Made by a program: the position numbers and the translations under genes
Notes under the pieces: generated by a model
What the model was told of the DNA's origin: nothing
What the model saw: the letters and a program-made list of their open reading frames with translations, nothing else
Databases searched by the model: none
Part shown: piece after piece, positions 62,131 through 64,000 of the stretch
Layout of the letters: every line of letters starts with the position of its first letter
Position numbering within the stretch: position 1 is the stretch's first letter
DNA from: Colius striatus
Lineage: Eukaryota; Chordata; Aves; Coliiformes; Coliidae
DNA length: 64,000 nucleotides
Reading direction: 5' to 3'
Assembly (NCBI RefSeq): GCF_028858725.1
Contig: NC_084773.1
Coordinates: 4,206,350-4,270,349, forward strand

Positions 62131-64000
62131 TAGGAGAGGACTGAGGAGAGGCAGGAGTGTTAACTACTGCACATCCTACATAATGATACATTAACTACAT
62201 GCATCCTGAACCTGTTTTCTTGGTCTTTAGTCAACAAAATAGTAAAGCCTCAAAACCAAACCTTCTGGTGCAAGCACAGCTGCCCTGGGCCAGAGGAACA
62301 CTACACTGTGCAAAATACAGCAATCATTCACTTGAGCAGATTGAGAGTTGAAAAGCTTCCCAGAAGTGGATAGAGACATTGGTGCACAGGCAGGCTGGGA
62401 TCTGCCCTTCTTCCTTCCTCTTCATTTATTTCCTTTTATTTTTCTTTTTAGAAAATGAAAAGCCAGCCTCCCTAAGCATGTAAGAAGACAGCCTCCAGCA
62501 CTACCTGAGCTTAATGCAAAGCTAGCAGCAGCAGCTATGGCAGTGAGTGTTTGTGGTACATGCATCTGTATCCTCACTGCTTTGCAGATAGAGCAATAAG
62601 AGATCCTTCCCATTTACCTTTTCATGTGCTGGGTTCTGAGCTACAGATGAATATTCAACAAAAAACCCTCCCATTTGAAGGTGAGAACAGAAAATGTCTT
62701 TGTTTTAAAAGCACCTTTGAAAGAAAATAGTTGAGGTTTCCTCCTTTAAAGAAGAATATGAAATTAGCATAAGGCTGTTGTACATTTACATATCTTCAGT
62801 TTTAAGTGAGTAGTGAGCAGAAGGCTTTGATGTCACTTATTTTCTTATGATTAGTAATTAACAATAAAAAAAGGAGCTTAAGGAAACATCAACTAGATTT
62901 TAAAAAACAACACCAGTTGAAAGAAAAACATCTACACAGGGGAAAGAGATATCCTAGTGAAGCAGAAGTGTTGCAAAGCTTTAGTTCTCCTCCAGTCTAC
63001 TCCAGGAGGTGAGTTTGCCACGTGCAGCAACCCAAGAGCTCTCACAGGCCTGCCCAAACGGCCACAGCCCTCTGCCAGGTCAGCACTTCCAGACACTTTT
63101 AGGAAGTGTTTGGAGCCCATCTCTTGCCTTGGTTTGCACGGTTGTAAACTGTGCAGATACAAACTTCAGTAATGTATTCTTCAAGAAGCCCTGAAGCACA
63201 AAATAAAGCACAAATCCTAATGAAGGCAGAAGAAAGAACATCCCAGATTTAAGCATTCAGGATTATAGAGAAAGAAGAAGCTATGCAGACCTTAGCCAAC
63301 TCCTAATTTGTAATCACTTCCTCAATGCCTTGCACTGAAAACTTGTCTCAGTTGTATATTTGAGAGGAATAAATGCTGTGGCCTTTATTTGTATAAATCA
63401 TTGTGATTTTCACTAAGAACTGAGAATAGTTTATAACCAGCTACAGTTTTCTAGAACGTTCATGATCAGCCATGTGTAATGAACGCCCATTAGTAACGGC
63501 TATTAAAGAAAGTAATGAGAACACAGACCTTTCCTGTGGTTTGAAACATATGGGAAGGATTATCTTCTGCCCTGAGAGGGAACAATCAGCCCCACACTGC
63601 TGGACACTACAGCAATTTCCACTGACAAAAATTCTCAAGGAGAGATCATAAACTTTTATGGCAACTTCTCTCCTACTAGAATTCAAAAGAAAAATGCTCT
63701 TTTTTATATTTTATATATACCTAATCTTTATTTGAACAATCTTATGCCACTGGATTAGAAACAAGATGAAAGTTATCATATAGATAGGATATTTTTCCCA
63801 GTTCTTTGCTGAAGGTAGCAGCAAGAGGTGGAGTATCTCATCCTGATCTCTCCATCCCTCTCTCCCCTATACCACTGAAGCTATGCACATCCTTTGTTTC
63901 CAACAGATTCGGAGCACTGACACCTCCTAACTGCAAATGAAGCCAAGAGTTGCCAATCCAAACCACTATAGATACAAATAACTGCTGCTGCAGTAGTCTC
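62131..64000. other. BICD2 intron, right end of window
   Basis: AT-rich, with no exon or repeat recognised. Confidence 0.6.

Larger units (their letters stand above)
58902..64000 (-). other. BICD2: BICD2 upstream intron, continuing past the window end
   Basis: From the acceptor at 58903-58902 to the window edge I found no further segment resembling BICD2. The region is ordinary AT-rich intron with one CR1 insertion at 61.7-62.1 kb. The preceding coding exon must lie beyond 64 kb. Confidence 0.7.

Noticed and set aside
1..64000. tRNA, rRNA, CRISPR, LTR retrovirus or DNA transposon
   Set aside because: I looked for B-box-like motifs, regular spaced repeats and LTR pairs and found none that I could support by eye.

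Overview
This window looks like bird genomic DNA. The main evidence is about sixteen truncated CR1 LINE 3' ends in both orientations. They carry the avian-type tail (ATTCTGTGATTC / GATTCTATGAT) and the phrase GGAAGGGACCTTTAGAGATC. The background is AT-leaning and non-coding, genes are split into exons, and there is one strong CpG island. There are no operons, bacterial genes, CRISPR arrays, tRNAs or rRNAs. A neognath bird is the best guess; I cannot name the species.

The only gene identified with confidence is the 3' end of BICD2 (dynein-dynactin cargo adaptor), on the minus strand at about 53.3-58.9 kb. The window holds the last substantial coding exon (58595-58901) and the terminal exon (about 53312-55507), separated by a 3.2 kb intron; the rest of the gene lies beyond 64 kb. 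The exon pair encodes two C-termini. If the donor GTAAGT at 58690-58685 is spliced to the acceptor before 55507, the protein ends N-P-S-L-stop. If the donor is not used, it reads on for 31 residues ending in I-Y-C-D. These match what I recall of the two human BICD2 isoforms (824 and 855 residues).

A CpG island lies at about 40.0-41.3 kb. It contains a minus-strand ATG followed 13 nt later by a GTGAGG donor. That fits the promoter and very short first coding exon of the next gene on the same strand. By human gene order this would be IPPK, but I found no further IPPK exon in 0-40 kb, so the name is only a hypothesis. The island also has a plus-strand donor (41534) that could serve a divergent transcript.

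Layout: 0-40 kb is non-coding (probably intron or intergenic) with eleven CR1 copies, small tandem repeats, two weak exon-like segments on the minus strand (about 5.1 and 29.5 kb) and several blocks resembling conserved non-coding DNA. The CpG island follows at 40.0-41.3 kb. The stretch 41.3-53.3 kb is intergenic, with three CR1 copies and a CpG cluster at 47.5-47.9 kb. BICD2 3' UTR, exons and introns occupy 53.3-64 kb. I did not find a convincing undescribed system. The most informative signal is the conserved alternative C-terminus of BICD2.
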